DNA of 64,000 nt. It comes from Lepidodermella squamata. Its lineage: Eukaryota; Gastrotricha. A program made the position numbers and the translations under genes. Under the pieces are notes generated by a model. That model did not search any database. It was not told the DNA's origin and worked only from the letters and a program-made list of their open reading frames with translations. Positions 43,144 through 54,590 of the stretch are shown piece after piece. The stretch's first letter is position 1. Every line of letters starts with the position of its first letter. Location of the stretch: assembly GCA_047495785.1 (NCBI GenBank), contig JBLDXI010000011.1, positions 1,736,001-1,800,000 of the forward strand. Reading direction: 5' to 3'.

Positions 43144-44685
43144 ATGTTGCCCAGCAATAGGAATTATTTTTTAGCTTTGGTAACGGCAATTCTATCAGTA
43201 TTTTTGGAAAATATCGAAGCTTGCCCTTCGGCATCGCCTCCATCAAGCTTCGCACCATTTACCAGCCCGCCAGCATTTGCTTGCCCAACCGGTCAAATAT
43301 GCGTGCCATCCAGTAATCAGTGCTCAGACCCATCAAAGTCTTGCCAAGTAGCAACCAGTCCCTGCACAGTAAGTCACATTTGTCATGTTTATAATCGGTC
43401 CCAGATGGATATGAGGGATAGAATTCCTAAGTGTATTATTATTATTGTTCAACATTTCAGTAAATGTTCCCTTTGGAATGTTCGCAATACATACTTGGCA
43501 TGAATTTGTGCATCAGGAAGCTGGTTCCCTCCATTCCACTTATACTTCCAATATCCTATTTTTTATTATCCAAATCCTGCGACAATTAATGATACGAAGA
43601 GGGATTGAAGAAGGGAAAAGTTGAAGATTTGTGGAATATTACGGATAGCGTGATTTGCTTCTCTCTCGGCCTTGAGGCGAGGTTTTTAACCGTAAGTCGA
43701 TGAATGATGATGAAGGCATAGATCACTACCTACTACCTTCTCTATGGATGAAAGCCAATGTTTAGGATTTGATTTATTTCAATTTCAGCCGGAATATTTG
43801 ACCAAGCGAATCAAATGAAACTCACAACTGAGATCATTAGATGCTTTTTGGCATTTTCAAGCAGAAAATAGGCTTAATAGAAGTTGCAATAATAACTGTG
43901 GACCACTTGAAGAAATTATTAGGAAGAGGTCCGGCTTTGACTTTAACTGAAAAATTAAAACATATAGAGAAAGAGCAGCGATGAGCCTATTGCCTATTTA
44001 AACGTCTTCTTCGCATTTTATATGTTAAGGTTTGATTTTCTGGGTTTTTAGCAGCTAAATTTTCCACTATGCACCGGCATGACCATGGGCGGTGCAGGCG
44101 TCAGCCAGAATGTCAAATTGTGCACTTCCAACGGCCTGGCTTGCATAGCAGTTTTCGGCAACACATTCGCGGTAAGAACAACCCCAAGATTTAAAGTCAT
44201 TCATCGGAAGTTTTGCCTAGCAATCCACGGCAACGCCGAACTCATTCAGCACATTCACCGACTGCTGCGCCGCTACAACTGCTACTGCTGCCAACATTCG
44301 CTACGAGTCGATTCCGGGCATCTCACCAACTGTCGCGCCATCTATGGCCTGCATTGGAGCTGTTGATGCCTTACCTTACAAGGTAACATCTTTAAATGGC
44401 GCTAAAACTGCAAATTGTGTCCGCTTCCCGCACACGGCGAACGCCCTTACTGATGTCATCGCAGGATTTACAGTGGTATGATAGTTTATACGTAATTCAG
44501 CGAGGAAATGACAAGCTCATTCGCAGGTAACTTCCCCGGCAACTACCTACTTCTACACGTCTTTCATAGCCTGCTGCGCAGCTCTTATTGCTGGCTCATC
44601 AGGCGGCATTCCTAACGCCATTGTCATTACTACGACTACTGCGTACGGTCTCACCTTGGACCGTTGCCAATCCACCAATCCGTAG
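43144..44685 (+). CDS. Secreted Cys-rich protein, subfamily II, gene 5 (intact)
   Basis: Four exons: 43144–43368, 44055–44171, 44221–44475 and 44527–44685, giving 75+39+85+52 codons (251 aa), all phase 0. An ATG at 43129 is in frame, but 43144 (MLPSNRNYF) matches the starts of genes 1–3 and 6. Exon 1: signal peptide, FAPFTSPPAF, CPTGQICVPSSNQC and SCQ; this unit is nearly the CPTGQSC repeat of subfamily I. Exon 2: FPLCTGMT…VKLCTSNGLAC. Exon 3: NSFSTFTDCC…MACIG…NCVRFPHTA. Exon 4 has a longer form ending YGLTLDRCQS. With gene 6 it forms a distinct branch. AATAAA at 44733–44738 is 48 bp after the stop. Confidence 0.88.
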
Positions 44686-44732
44686 AGTTGAGAAATTTGT
44701 CAGTTGTCTTGTGTATTTTGATTAGATGCGTA

Positions 44733-44738
44733 AATAAA
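44733..44738 (+). terminator. Polyadenylation signal of gene 5
   Basis: AATAAA 48 bp downstream of the TAG stop. Gene 6 has the same hexamer at a similar distance in a similar context (GATGCG-AAATAAAT). Confidence 0.6.
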
Positions 44739-45323
44739 TCAAGATTCACTTGTAATCAAAAGGTATTTAAGATAATGATTTTCAGATGCAACTGTTTTTT
44801 GATCAAATGCCTCAACGGTTGGCAACTAAGAGGTCTAAACACTCAATTATTTTAGTGTGCTGAACACAACGATTTTCGCGTATCCAAAATCGATCAAAAT
44901 GCAATTTTGTATAATCACTTATTAATCATTAATCACCGCGAGAAAACTTGGCAGGTAATTCTTCCGATCTTCCCCATAGCTTCTTACTTCTTCTTACTTG
45001 AAAAGTCGGTAAACTGCAGTTTTTATACGTCTTAAAGTCAACAGAAAAATGGAGTCTTTTATGTGCTTAAACCGTGAAAACATGAAAGTTGGGCAGCCAA
45101 TCATAACAGCAAATACCCAAACAGCAGACGCGACAAAATAGCAAACTTGTCAACTAGCAACATAACAGCAAAAACACGATGCATCACTTAAATAGATAGT
45201 TTTCGCCGTTTTTGTTGTAAAATAAAACAATTGCTATTTGCTGTTCTGCGCAGTTGCTGTTTTGTCGCCGTACCGAAAGTTGCAATGCCCCATTTTCAAT
45301 TTAGCGAATTAACGAGCTGGAGA

Positions 45324-45701
45324 TGATTTTACGAGCCGTTGCCATGTTTACTCCCAGCTCTTCAAATGTCCTTTGATCTAAAGTTCTTGGACACAATGCA
45401 ATTTGAAAGCATATGTATTTACGCAAATGAAAATGCACTTTCAGATTTCAGACTCAAGGTGCCTAATATGCGCGTGGTAATGATAGATTTGATTCCGTTA
45501 CAAAACCTATCAATTAAATCGAGGCCTTCGAAAATAGAGATTCTTGACATTCTTGACAGCAGCATTTACGGACTCGCTCAAGTATACGAGAAGGCTGCAT
45601 TCTCGCGACTTCATGGAACAGGTGAAAATGCAAAAGCCTGCCTTTCTAGCATTCAGGTTCAACCGGCTGCCTCAACACTCAGATCCTATTTCGCGCACTG
45701 A
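45324..45701 (+). pseudogene. Unrecognised reading frame with leucine-rich spacing
   Basis: About 126 open codons between a TGA at 45321 and a stop at 45701; no clear start (first in-frame ATG is within QMSFDLKFLD). Segments such as FESICIYAN, MRVVMIDLIPLQNLSI and IEILDILDSSIYGL have the spacing of leucine-rich or F-box-associated repeats. No splice sites could be paired, so it may be an exon, a relic or chance. Confidence 0.25.
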
Positions 45702-45994
45702 CTCCTACCTTTATCAATCTGTCACGCATAAAATGTGTCAAACAGAAGTTAGAAATGGTTTCATTATAGAGATCAGTACGGCTTGAAAAACGAGGCCCCT
45801 TTTATTATTACTTGCCAACAGCATCCTGCAATGCAGCCGGTGCTTTCTTGTCAAGTCACTTCCAAATGATGGCAGCCAGGTTGTTGGTTAATGAACTGTT
45901 AATGGTCTTGAGGGTGGATGCTTACTGGCAAGAGCTAAAGCTAAGATATAAGACAAGGGCAAACTTCGTCACCGGTCAACGGGCTCAAGGGTCC

Positions 45995-46016
45995 TAGGTC
46001 CTAGGTCCTAGGCTCA
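45995..46016. repeat. Short tandem repeat GGTCCTAG x3
   Basis: Three head-to-tail GGTCCTAG units. About 45702–46200 is otherwise without supported features. Confidence 0.6.
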
Positions 46017-46234
46017 TTATCCTTATATCGGAGTCTGAGGTCCTGAGCAATATCATCAAGGAAATCAATGATAAATTTGGCAATGCGGCGGATGCTCGCT
46101 ACTCGCTGCATGAGCAAAGGATTGTTACCAAAATCAGGTTCAACGTTCAAAACACAGGGGCTAGACGCCAATGCCAACAGGTTTCCAGACATAATTAAAG
46201 ATGTTCAGTTTTTATCACGATAGACTTGCTTGAC

Positions 46235-46251
46235 TAGTTATCATGATAATT
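46235..46251 (+). promoter_or_regulatory. Conserved upstream motif, subfamily II gene 6
   Basis: TAGTTATCATGATAATT, 144 bp before the ATG; TTATCA and a second GATAA overlap. Followed by GCATCTACAG and AGTGTTAACAACT as in the other genes. Confidence 0.5.
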
Positions 46252-46378
46252 ATTTGTATATTACATTCAAAGCTGCTCAATTGTATGAAACAAAAAAAAC
46301 TAGTAGGCCGCATCTACAGGTGACAATTCCCGGCAGTGTTAACAACTCTGCATGCATAAAGCATAAACAAATAATAAT

Positions 46379-47387
46379 ATGTTGTCCAGCAATTGCAGCC
46401 GTTTGATTTTTTTGATTTCATCACTGCTTTTTGAGGCTGGAGACACTTGCCCTTCGTCATCGACTCCATCAAAATTTGAACCTTTTACCTACCCGCCTAT
46501 ATTTGCTTGCCCAAGCAGTCAGATTTGCGCGCCAGTCAGTAACCCGTGTTTGGAAGCATCGAAATCTTGTCAGCTAACACCTACTGTAAGCCAGATTTTA
46601 AGACAGATAAGTACCAGATGTTTAGCATTTGGGTTTTGGATGAAAATTTCTGCTCAGTAAACATGCAAAATAGATTACATTTGTCATCCAACATTCATAT
46701 TATCTCTCTAAATCCCATGTTTTGCAGCCAGCCTTTCAACTATGCACTGGCGCGACCTTCGGCGGCGAAGGAATCAGCCAGAATGTCAAGTTGTGCACTT
46801 CCAACGGTCTGGCATGTACAATAGTTTTCGGCAGCACATTCACGGTAAGAACAACGTCAAGGTTCATAATCATTTATCGGAAGTTTTGCCTAGCAAGCCG
46901 CGGCAACGCCAACTTCACCGAACTCTTTCATCACGTTCGCCGACTGCTGCAACGCTGCAGCCCCAGCTAGTCCGTATGCCGCCAACATTCGTTATGAACT
47001 GATTCCAGGCATCTCGTCATTTATCGTGCCATCTATCGCATGCATCGGAACGGCTGATGCCCTGCCGTACAAGATTACAACGCCTTCTTATTACACGAAA
47101 ATTGGCAACTGCGTCCGCTTCCCGCATACGGCCAGCGCCTTAACCGATATACCAGCAGCTTTTCCCTGGGTGGTGAGAGCATTTTTCATAAATCATTTTT
47201 GCAAGTAAACTGACATGTTTCATCGTAGCTAACGAACCCTGCAGCTACTTACGCGTACACTTCGTTCAGAGACTGCTGCGCTGCTCTTGCTTGGAACTAT
47301 TATTGTTGCTATCCGAACGTTTTGGTTTCGGCTGTGACTACTGCTTACGGTCTCACCTTGGAACGGTGTCAAGCTATAACGCCATAA
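46379..47387 (+). CDS. Secreted Cys-rich protein, subfamily II, gene 6 (intact)
   Basis: Four exons: 46379–46585, 46728–46844, 46894–47172 and 47229–47387, giving 69+39+93+52 codons (253 aa), all phase 0. Exon 1: signal peptide (MLSSNCSRLIFLISS), FEPFTYPPIF, CPSSQICAPVSNPC and SCQ. Exon 2: FQLCTGAT…VKLCTSNGLAC. Exon 3: NSFITFADCC…IACIGT…NCVRFPHTA, with an eight-codon longer opening than gene 5. Exon 4: YAYTSFRDCC then an additional CC pair (YYCCYP) and LERCQA, so two extra cysteines. It is the sister of gene 5. AATAAA is at 47453–47458. Confidence 0.88.
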
Positions 47388-47452
47388 TGAAAGGTTAATC
47401 AGTGTCAATTGTTCGTCAGTTTAGACTCAATTTTGGTCATACTCGATGCGCA

Positions 47453-47458
47453 AATAAA
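47453..47458 (+). terminator. Polyadenylation signal of gene 6
   Basis: AATAAA 66 bp after the TAA stop. Confidence 0.6.
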
Positions 47459-47929
47459 TTTAGTAAGGTGGTGCTAACGTAATAAAGTAACTATTACAGG
47501 CCACTTTTTCTGAAATTTGGATTTTATTAAGCTTACAGTGATTTTATATCGATTATTTGATGCTGAGAGTTATCCGTGTGGTTTAGGTTTTCAAGAAAAC
47601 ATCAGCGCGTGGAAGTGCCATCAAATCTAACAATTGAAATCCTGAATTTCAGCATCATTTTAAGATCGCCCAATATACCCCTCGAATATTTTATTGTCTT
47701 GTTCACATTCATTTTTCACCACTATCCAGCCTACTTCGCGCCTTGTGAAACTTGACCCTTTGGCTGAAAAAACTTTCCGGTCTGCTCAAGCACCTTATAG
47801 GCACCTTTCTTCAAACGAAGGAAAATGGCAGTAGCTGTCACGTTATAAGAAATATTTCTTATAGAGCGTAAAGCTTTCAGTGTGTTAAATGTATATATGT
47901 TATAGGCGATGGTGAAATATTGGCCAATA

Positions 47930-49630
47930 CAGTGCTCCCCCGCTATCTGCATGGGGGCCGGGTCCAGGGTCGTGCAATTATCGAGGGAGACAGCTAACGG
48001 GGGCTGTACATGAGTCAGGGATTAAGTTTGAGCGAGTTGCTAGCCAGATGGCGCTGAAGAAACAGTAAACATGACAACGCGTCTTGATTTTTTATTTCGC
48101 CTCTTGACTCTTTTTATTCTGAGCGGAAAATCGTATCCACGAAAATAGTTCACGTTTCCTCGTGATTTTTAGCACTAAGGCATTCACGATAAATATCAAC
48201 TTGCTCGGCAACAGTGGGACACCTGAGTTCTGATTTTAAATTTTTAAAAAACCTTCAGAGTTAAATTTCAAGATCTAGGCTACCAGCTATCAACAGAAAT
48301 AACGACAGTATTTCATATGCAGAGGCGTAGGATCTCGATAGAATAGTAATCATCGACTGGCAAATCAGCGGAGTGAAGGCCGGCCTAGTCGGAAAATCGG
48401 CCAGAAGCTCCCGCCGCCCCTCCTCGGGATGTTACGATTTCAAAGTCAAATTAAAATGATAAAAATGGTTAAAATGTTGCACGTAATCGCCAGGATATTG
48501 AACAAATCAACGGTGAATTAGTAGAAGCCAGTTTCTTGCTAGTCTTGTCGATGGATGATCCCATTAAATCGAGAGAATGCCATCCATATACGTTAAAATA
48601 ATTCTATGTTTCAAAATTAAATTAAATTCCAACTAGGAATTTTTCGTGACAAAGCTTCGGGTATCGAGTTTCAAAAAAATAATTTGTAATAATTTTTATA
48701 ATTTTTACGAAGCTGCATCTGCCTTTTATGAATTTCATCGAACTAATAGGATTGAGCGGTCACAAACGTCGTAATTTCGAGTCAAAAGACCGTCAAGAGG
48801 AAACACCAATTCGATAGGAAAATCGATTGAATGAATGAATTATTATCTTCCCAGGCATGGTCTGGTTCCCATTCAAATGGCCTATTGAGCAATTGAAAAA
48901 ATCGGGCAGAAGCTCCCGCCGCCCCTCCTCGGGATGTTGCAATTTTCAAAGTCAAAGTTTAAATTATAATAAGTTGTGAATAAACCGGGAAAATTGCCAG
49001 GGCGTTGAGCAAGTAAATCGTAAAGTAGTGGCAGCCAGTTACATGTTAGATCAGGCCTATCGACAATCGAAAATCGGCTAATAATTCCAATAACTCAGGA
49101 CCACTGGAACCAATGAAAAAGCTAAAAAATGAAAAATCAGGGCAATTCAGATAAGTCTTTTAGATGATCAGCAATTCACCTGAGGAAAAATCTGCAAATC
49201 AAGGAGATAGAAGATTGACGCATTTTTGTAGTTATTGAAATGAATTGCTGATTTTTTCTGTAATTTCTGATGGAAAGGTTTAACTAAAAAAGCAAGACGA
49301 CTCGCAGCGCGACTTGAGTGGCAGCTAATCCACACACTCTGTTGCATAATCAAAGTCATTTCAGAACAGCTTAATGCACTGATGATCTTTCAACTCGTTT
49401 TAACTGATCTTGAAATAACTGGATCCGAAACGGATCTCTCAAACCCACGACAACACACCGCTAGGTTTCCAGGAACGCTAAATTTTCACATTTAATTTTT
49501 TTAATTTATCAAATAATAATTTTTTGTTTAATTAAAAATTTACGACTAATTTATTTAGCAGGGTCCACAAATCGATGACTACTAACGGGGGTGGGCAGAT
49601 AGCGGGGTTGCAGATATCGAGGGAGCACTG
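47930..49630. mobile_element. Pogo/Tigger-like non-autonomous element, 1.7 kb, TA duplication
   Basis: Left end CAGTGCTCCCCCGCTATCTGC and right end (inverse) CAGTGCTCCCTCGATATCTGC are flanked by TA (47928–47929 and 49631–49632). CAGTG…CTCG termini with TA duplication are typical of the pogo branch of Tc1/mariner. No transposase frame is seen. Internally the word AGAAGCTCCCGCCGCCCCTCCTCGGGATGTT occurs twice, about 510 bp apart (from 48399 and from 48908), within a longer diverged internal duplication. Confidence 0.75.
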
Positions 49631-49659
49631 TAACACATTAGAGTACTCTATCATTAAAT

Positions 49660-50110
49660 ATCACCATGGACGCAAGCTATGGTGAAATCTCACCTGTGTT
49701 GCTCAATTGTCACCTGTGCGACACGATTGCGGTCATGGACTGGAGCCGTCTATCAGTCATAAGAAATGTCACCGTCACGCTCTCATAGGCACATCATTGC
49801 GGTCATGGATTAAATGAGCTATCATGAAATGCCACCCGCATGGGAGCATATCACGATGGATCAAGTCATCGCGTAATTTGGAATTTCAAATTACACCATG
49901 GAGGCGAGGTATCATGTAATCATTACATGATGGCTCATTTCATGGCGATATGGTTCCAAAGGGGTGCCATTTCCTGATAGCATAGCCTGATGGCTCATTT
50001 AATCCATGGCTGCAATGATGTGCGCATTGAGGGTGACGGCGTGATTTCACGATAGGTTATGGCTATGGTGATATTTCATCATGGAGTAATCCAATTCGCT
50101 ATTGGCCAAT
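49660..50110. mobile_element. Foldback element adjoining the pogo-like element
   Basis: GCACATCATTGCGGTCATGGATTAAATGAG (from about 49790) is inverted at about 49992–50022, with flanking CGTCACGCT / GGGTGACGGCG also paired. Centre words include ATCATGTAATCATTACATGAT. The whole stretch is rich in ATCAC-CATGG words. Its right flank (50095–50140: GCTATTGGCCAATATTTCACCATTGCC) is an inverted copy of 47885–47930. Confidence 0.55.
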
Positions 50111-50211
50111 ATTTCACCATTGCCTACGACATATATACGCAAATGTGGATGTATGAAGATGTCTTATTTGCATATCTGCTCAAATCATATTTTCATATTT
50201 TGAGCGTCTGC

Positions 50212-51400
50212 GAAAGCTCGACCGGTCCGATGAACCTACCCGACGGCTCCCTTCTCCACCCCTCGACCGCTCTAGCCGACGAGTTGCTAACTCACTTTGT
50301 GGCTCCGATGTACCCCTACTGTGACCCAGCTGCCGACGCTCTTGTCCGTCAGCGTTGGCGCGAGCTTGAACACCTTATGTCCACCGACCCTGGCCTCCAG
50401 CCTGATGCCGTAATTCGCCTACCTGGTCCGCAGGAATTCAGTGTCAGCCATAGCGCATGCTAGCGCGAGCAATTGATAACCTGAAGCCTTTCAAAGCCCC
50501 TGGACTCGATGGTGTCGGCAACGTCTTTTATAAGTGGGGAGTGGGGTGGTGTGCCTCTACAGACTCACCTTCGTCTGCTCTACAACATGTGCCTCGGCAG
50601 CCAATACACCCTGCCGGATTGGAAGGAGACAGTTGCCGTGCCCGTGCCCAAGTCGGGCAAGCCGCGTACAGCCGTGTCGTCGCAGCGTCCCATATCGCTG
50701 TTGCCGTCGGATGCCAAGATTCTCGATGCGATAATCGCGCGTTGGATGACCCAGTTGTTAGAGGCTCACCATCTCCACCCGGACAATCAATATGCTTTTC
50801 GTGAGCATCGCTCGGTGGCTGACATTCCAGTTCGTGTCGCCCACCGCGTGCATCAGACCCGCGCGACCAAGCGGAAGATGATAGTTGTTGGTCTCGATGT
50901 GAAGGCCGCGTACGATTCAGTTTGGCACGCTGGCTTGGTCCATAAGCTTGGCCGACTGCCTCTGCCTCTGGGTGGCTCCCGGATTACTTACGCGATCGGA
51001 AGCTCCAAGCTCGTGTGGCCGGTTTCCTCAGTCGGCAGGTCATGCTACAGTGCGGTGTTCCGCAAGGGTCCCCGCTTTCTCCACTCCTCTACATCATATA
51101 CGCAAGCGACCTACTCCGCTCCCCGAGGGCGCCTGGGACCTCCCTGGACGCTTATGCCGACAACCTCGCCCTCGCCAGCACGGGTGCTACCTTTGTCGAA
51201 GCTCAGGCGCTCGCCCAGTCTGAGGTAGATCGAATTGCCGCCTGGGCCTGCCTTTGGCGCCAGCAATTCAATGCCTCTAAAAGCGAAGTCATCGCTTTCT
51301 CTCGCCAGCCGCCTGTCCTTCGAGTACGCGATGCCACCGTTCCCAAGGTGACGGCGTTGCGCATACTCGGGCTCATTTTCGATGAAAAGCTCACATCTTT
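50212..51400 (+). pseudogene. LINE relic (same family as 37.3 kb), catalytic YADD changed to YADN
   Basis: Plus-strand fragments in three frames: STGPMNLPDGSLLHPS…LADELLTHF (50215–50455), FKAPGLDGVGN (50488–50525), LYNMCLGS…SLLPSDAKILDAII…GLDVKAAYDSVWH (50545–50940), then GVPQGSPLSPLLY and DAYADNLALAS (51045–51180) and ALRILGLIFDEKLT (51355–51395). At least three frameshifts and loss of the second catalytic Asp make it inactive. It is truncated on both sides. Its intact LPDGSLLHPS joint shows where the 37.3-kb copy lost bases. Confidence 0.85.
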
Positions 51401-51715
51401 CCCTATTATTCTTGATTTTTTTATTTTTCAACCTGATTGTTATGTTGTTGTTGGTTGCCTCTAAATTATTTATACGAAAATTGTACCGGGATCCGGGAAA
51501 GAGAAGGACAATACAAAAGATTTTCATTTTCGATAAATAATAAATTTACGCTAATCTTTTGCAGAGTGCAGCCAAGCGACAGCAAACTATACGGAATTGA
51601 TCAAGTACGAACAAGTAGCTTTCGCCGGGCCATCGAAAACTTTCGCAACAATATTATGCATTGCTTGCGGAAGGGCAAAGCCTTTCGACCTTCTCATGGT
51701 CTTATTCTTTTTCTA

Positions 51716-51760
51716 ATATATCGGTAACTGCGTGCGCTTCCCCAACACAGCTATATCCTA
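51716..51760 (+). pseudogene. Tiny exon 3 fragment of subfamily II
   Basis: IGNCVRFPNTAIS in one frame matches IGNCVRFPHTASA of gene 6. No other part of the gene is recognisable nearby. Confidence 0.5.
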
Positions 51761-53075
51761 TATTGCTCGTCGTTGACACATTGATAAGGTGGAAGCCAGT
51801 CTTCAAATCAGTTTCTTTAGTATAGAAGAATACATGTTAACAGGTCAAAACCACCGAACACATTCATCATTGAATATTCAGCCTGGGCTGTTTGCTGCCA
51901 GGGCATCGGTGCTGCCCCAGAAGCAGCCATTGCGCCGTCGATGGTTACACTTTTCGGGCTCATTCTCGAGAAATGCACAGCATCGAACGTTTGAGTTGAT
52001 AGCAACACGTGGTGGCATATAATCGGCAATAATTAACTTATTTATTAAAAATTTATTTATTTCTATTATTCTGAGATGGCGTGGCTCGTACCTTCTTTTC
52101 GAATAAATTCCGCGGCAAAATGTCGGCTGCAAGTTATACTGGGTGATTATTCTTTGGTACGCCGTTGCAGTAGTAGGGCGACAAAATGCTATTGCGATGA
52201 ACTGTTAAACATGTGATCACTCTTTAGGCGGGTATACAAAGTATAGCGATGAACTTTTCCTACTGTCGTCCGGCATTCCTGTGCTGGCTGCTGGCTTCCA
52301 TTGAATGAAAACTCTGTCATCAAAAACGTGATGCGGAAAGATGGTGATGTACCTGGCCTAAGCTAATGGGATGCCCGTAATGTTAAAGCTGAATTTTCTT
52401 GCTAAAAATACTCCTGTCGATTACCCGTAGCCCGCAGTTATGAACAATTTAGGGACAATTTTTTCGAATTAGTCGGCGAAATCGAATAATTTCAAACAAT
52501 TTTTGGGCTGATTGGGTGGGCCTTGGGAGGGCATGTTCGTTAGGTTGCCTCCTTAAATGTGCCGTGGCAAATTTCTGATGGAAAAGGTGTACATGATAAA
52601 CTGCGATACGGATCTGTTCGCCTAACATGTTATAACAAAATCTTCATTTGTAAGCAAATAGAAGTTACGGCCGAAATTGGCCGCAGAGAGCGAAGTACCA
52701 CTAGGGATGGTTGGGATCATCCATACCAGTTCCATCGACCCATGCGGTGAACTCAGTCACTCAGTACCATGTTCCGCTGTCCTAATTCACTCTCTGATTG
52801 GCCGCACGTCGTCATCTTCGAAATTCTGGGATAATTTCGAGCGACGTGCATTTACGCGCAAGAAACACAAGCGGGCCAGAAAATGTGCGATACAATAATG
52901 TAATGTGAAGCAGGGTTAAAGCAAGGCGAATGATGTTTTTTTGTTCATTTTATTTGATCTAAATTATGATCATAAAAACGCTCCAATACTTATCAATTCT
53001 GTTATGATTATTTACCTCCGCAAGTAAAGAAGGAGTATTTTGCTGGTGGGGATAAGACTCGCCGAAGACGATGCG
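51761..53075. other. Intergenic, nothing recognised
   Basis: Short overlapping frames on both strands (51789–52132) without motifs. TTTATT at 52949–52954 (AATAAA on the minus strand) may end the transcript of the next gene. Confidence 0.4.
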
Positions 53076-54350
53076 TTAATATTTAATGCACGTCTCAAAA
53101 TTCGAAATGCCATAGCCATTGCCATAGCTAGAAAATTGCAAGGTAGAAATCGGCGATAAAAGCAAGCAGCATTCTGCAAAACTTGGAGCCTCGAATGTAC
53201 CGCCTCTGGTAGCCTGAATGCAAAATGGGAAATTGTCAATAAACAGGAAATGAATGTGAAAAATACCAAAGTGTTCGTAACGGCAACCCAATGGAAATAC
53301 GGAGCAGAATATGGGAAGCGGAAACAACCAGCCATTCCTGATCCAGTATTAGATACACCTGTTATCTTGTATGGCTCATCAGTGCCGGACTTTTGAATGC
53401 ACGCCGTAGCAGGTGGATCGCCGTAATAAGTGCTGGGAATCATTTCGTATAAAAGAGTAGGGCCAGTTTTTAGGGCATTACAGCAAGCCGCAAATGATGA
53501 AAACCCATATGACGAGTAGTAATAATCCTGAACAATTTACAGTATAAAGAGATCTAAGTTCACTTGCCATTTCTTACATATGCACTATTGATGACTGAGT
53601 TGCATGCCCCACCATTCGATGAGCAGAATAGAATATTGGTTTTCGAGACCGTAGTTAAATCTCCTTGTGTATACGTGATCGCGCATACTCTGTAGGCAGC
53701 CTAGATATCATAACCTTGGATCATAACAGTTCAATCAAATTTTATAAGAATTTCATAACAAGTTGAGCGAAATAGTATGCTTTTGTAGGAAATTTGGAGT
53801 TGTAGTTTTGTAGGACGCAACTTACTGAACAAGTTTGCCCAGGAGGGCATTGAGTTGCTCCGATCGAAATACAATTGTTCGAACTGGTGTCGCAAATATT
53901 GGTGGTCGGCGTGCAAGACTGCCCGTTTGGACACGAGGAATATCCCGTGTTAGGCACACACATGCTTGCCGTTGTATCGCATACGTTGGCTGATGCCACA
54001 CAGGAAGACCCAGAGCTACACGGATTGCTTGTCGACAAACAGGACTGGCCTGTAGGGCAAGACGGCGAGCTGCATGGACTGTTTGCCGCTAAACACGACA
54101 GTCCACTAGGGCACGGATTGCTTGAGGATAAACAAGACTGGCCAGTGGGGCAAGACGATGAGCTACACGGACTGCTGGCCGATAAGCTGCTTGCTGATAA
54201 ACAGGACTGGCCACTTGGGCACGGATTGCTTTTCGATAAACAAGACTGGCCAGTAGGGCAAGTCAAACTAAAGGTTACGCTCGACAAAGGAGGGCAAGCT
54301 GTAGCAACGGCACAGGCAGTCGCCAGAATGGCAGCAATGAACAATTCCAT
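53076..54350 (-). CDS. Secreted Cys-rich protein, subfamily I, copy 3 (intact)
   Basis: Four exons on the minus strand: 54350–53826, 53700–53578, 53527–53267 and 53213–53076, giving 175+41+87+45 codons (348 aa), all phase 0. Start at 54350 (MELFIAAILATACAVATA) matches copy 2; a longer in-frame start at 54503 would run through the TATA region and is rejected. Exon 1 has eight CPxGQSC-like units. Exon 2: YRVCAIT…ILFCSSNGGAC. Exon 3: FSSFAACCNAL…ATACIQ…AGCFRFP. Exon 4: FEAPSFAECC…YGISNFETC. Cysteine number and spacing agree with copy 2. Predicted to be exported; function unknown. Confidence 0.88.
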
Positions 54351-54462
54351 GTAGTGAAGCGAAATTTGACAATGTGAGTCGGGAAGACTGTGAAAAAATA
54401 TCTCCTCAAAGGCTGCAAAAATCACCAAGATGCTCGAGGTTTGGAAAAACAACAGATTTCTT

Positions 54463-54590
54463 CTGCATATATACACTCGGGCTTGAGATTTGGCACCAAG
54501 CACGTTAGCATTAAAAATATGGGTCTAATTGCGCGAGCTAATTGCCCGAACGCGCTACCCAGGTGCCACATTCTTTGCCCACGTGCGACA
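54463..54590 (-). promoter_or_regulatory. Promoter of subfamily I copy 3
   Basis: TATATATGCAGA (minus strand, near 54475–54464) about 120 bp upstream of the ATG, then CAGGTG (54560–54565) and CACGTG (54580–54585) with the same 20-bp spacing as in copy 2. Confidence 0.6.

Noticed and set aside
53875-54354. 159-codon plus-strand frame across subfamily I copy 3 exon 1 (also 14414–14668)
   Set aside because: Antisense shadow of the repeat array, kept open by its codon periodicity.
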